Shown one piece after another: positions 63,905 through 64,000 of a DNA stretch of 64,000 bases. A program made the position numbers and the translations under genes. Source of the DNA: an uncultured Bacteroidales bacterium (GTDB taxonomy: Bacteria; Bacteroidota; Bacteroidia; Bacteroidales; F082); contig CAJOHD010000004.1 in the NCBI GenBank assembly GCA_905234275.1, positions 62,001 through 126,000 on the forward strand, read 5' to 3'. The notes under the pieces were generated by a model. The model was not told the DNA's origin and ran no database searches. It worked only from the letters and a program-made list of their open reading frames with translations. Within the stretch, counting starts at the first letter, position 1. Every line of letters starts with the position of its first letter.

Positions 63905-64000
63905 AATTTTAAAATTTTTTGAAATATTTTTTCAACAACAGGATTTATCAGATTTCCAATTGATTACATATTCCCCCTATTTCAGACAAATGCATAATAC

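Overview
The window is a chromosomal segment of a strictly anaerobic member of the Bacteroidota, most likely order Bacteroidales. The reasons are: the -33/-7 promoter pattern TTTG-N19-TAnnTTTG upstream of many genes; type IX secretion genes (porV, porU, a gldJ-like gene) and a type IX cargo protein; a TamL-type outer-membrane lipoprotein; zinc-free forms of ribosomal proteins L36 and S14; and an NAD(P)-linked [FeFe] hydrogenase. No rRNA, tRNA, phage, transposase or CRISPR array was seen.

Layout. 1-2732 (minus): three genes of an NAD(P)-linked [FeFe] hydrogenase, the last cut by the window edge. 2918-8243 (minus): a cobalamin riboswitch, a 1567-residue fibronectin-III type IX cargo protein and an 81-residue protein with a C-terminal PLGSGL-type sorting-like tail. 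8262-9724 (minus): queH and an EamA transporter. 9780-15390 (plus): an operon of two DRTGG proteins, a PHP protein, two HATPase proteins and a hydrogenase-like iron-sulfur protein, followed by pepD. 15482-15628: rpmH. 15712-17584 (minus): a second tail protein plus a lipoprotein. 17811-24056: porV and porU on minus, divergent from gldJ on plus. 24119-26499: murF and anmK, the latter carrying palindromic repeats inside its reading frame. 26570-33699 (minus): an eight-gene fatty-acid-synthesis-like operon (fabH, fabF, fabZ, etfB, acp, etfA, acyl-CoA dehydrogenase, fabG). 33779-33915: seven direct repeats between that operon and a divergent membrane-bound LytTR regulator. 34934-38054: exbB, exbD, tonB-like, folC. 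38137-41860: tamL and a RecD-like helicase. 41991-43280: eno. 43416-45206: a third tail protein plus lipoprotein, joined in frame at a run of ten A. 45516-63605 (minus): one long str/S10/spc/alpha ribosomal cluster from rpsL to rplQ, with a long structured leader.

How it fits together. Three short exported proteins share a DxFF...RD...PLxxGL...GYAxRKK layout, and each sits next to a gene for a large secreted protein or surface lipoprotein. This recurrence, with two different upstream control regions (a B12 riboswitch and a 21-bp triple repeat), is the best candidate here for a little-described surface module. A second candidate is the lipid operon: an acyl carrier protein gene lies between etfB and etfA, beside an acyl-CoA dehydrogenase and a complete KAS/dehydratase/ketoreductase set, which suggests flavoprotein-linked redox chemistry on ACP-bound chains. 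A third is the hydrogenase-like sensory operon, whose H-cluster domain keeps the cysteine ligands but has Phe in place of the proton-transfer Cys.

All assignments were made by reading motifs by eye. No database search or structure prediction was run.
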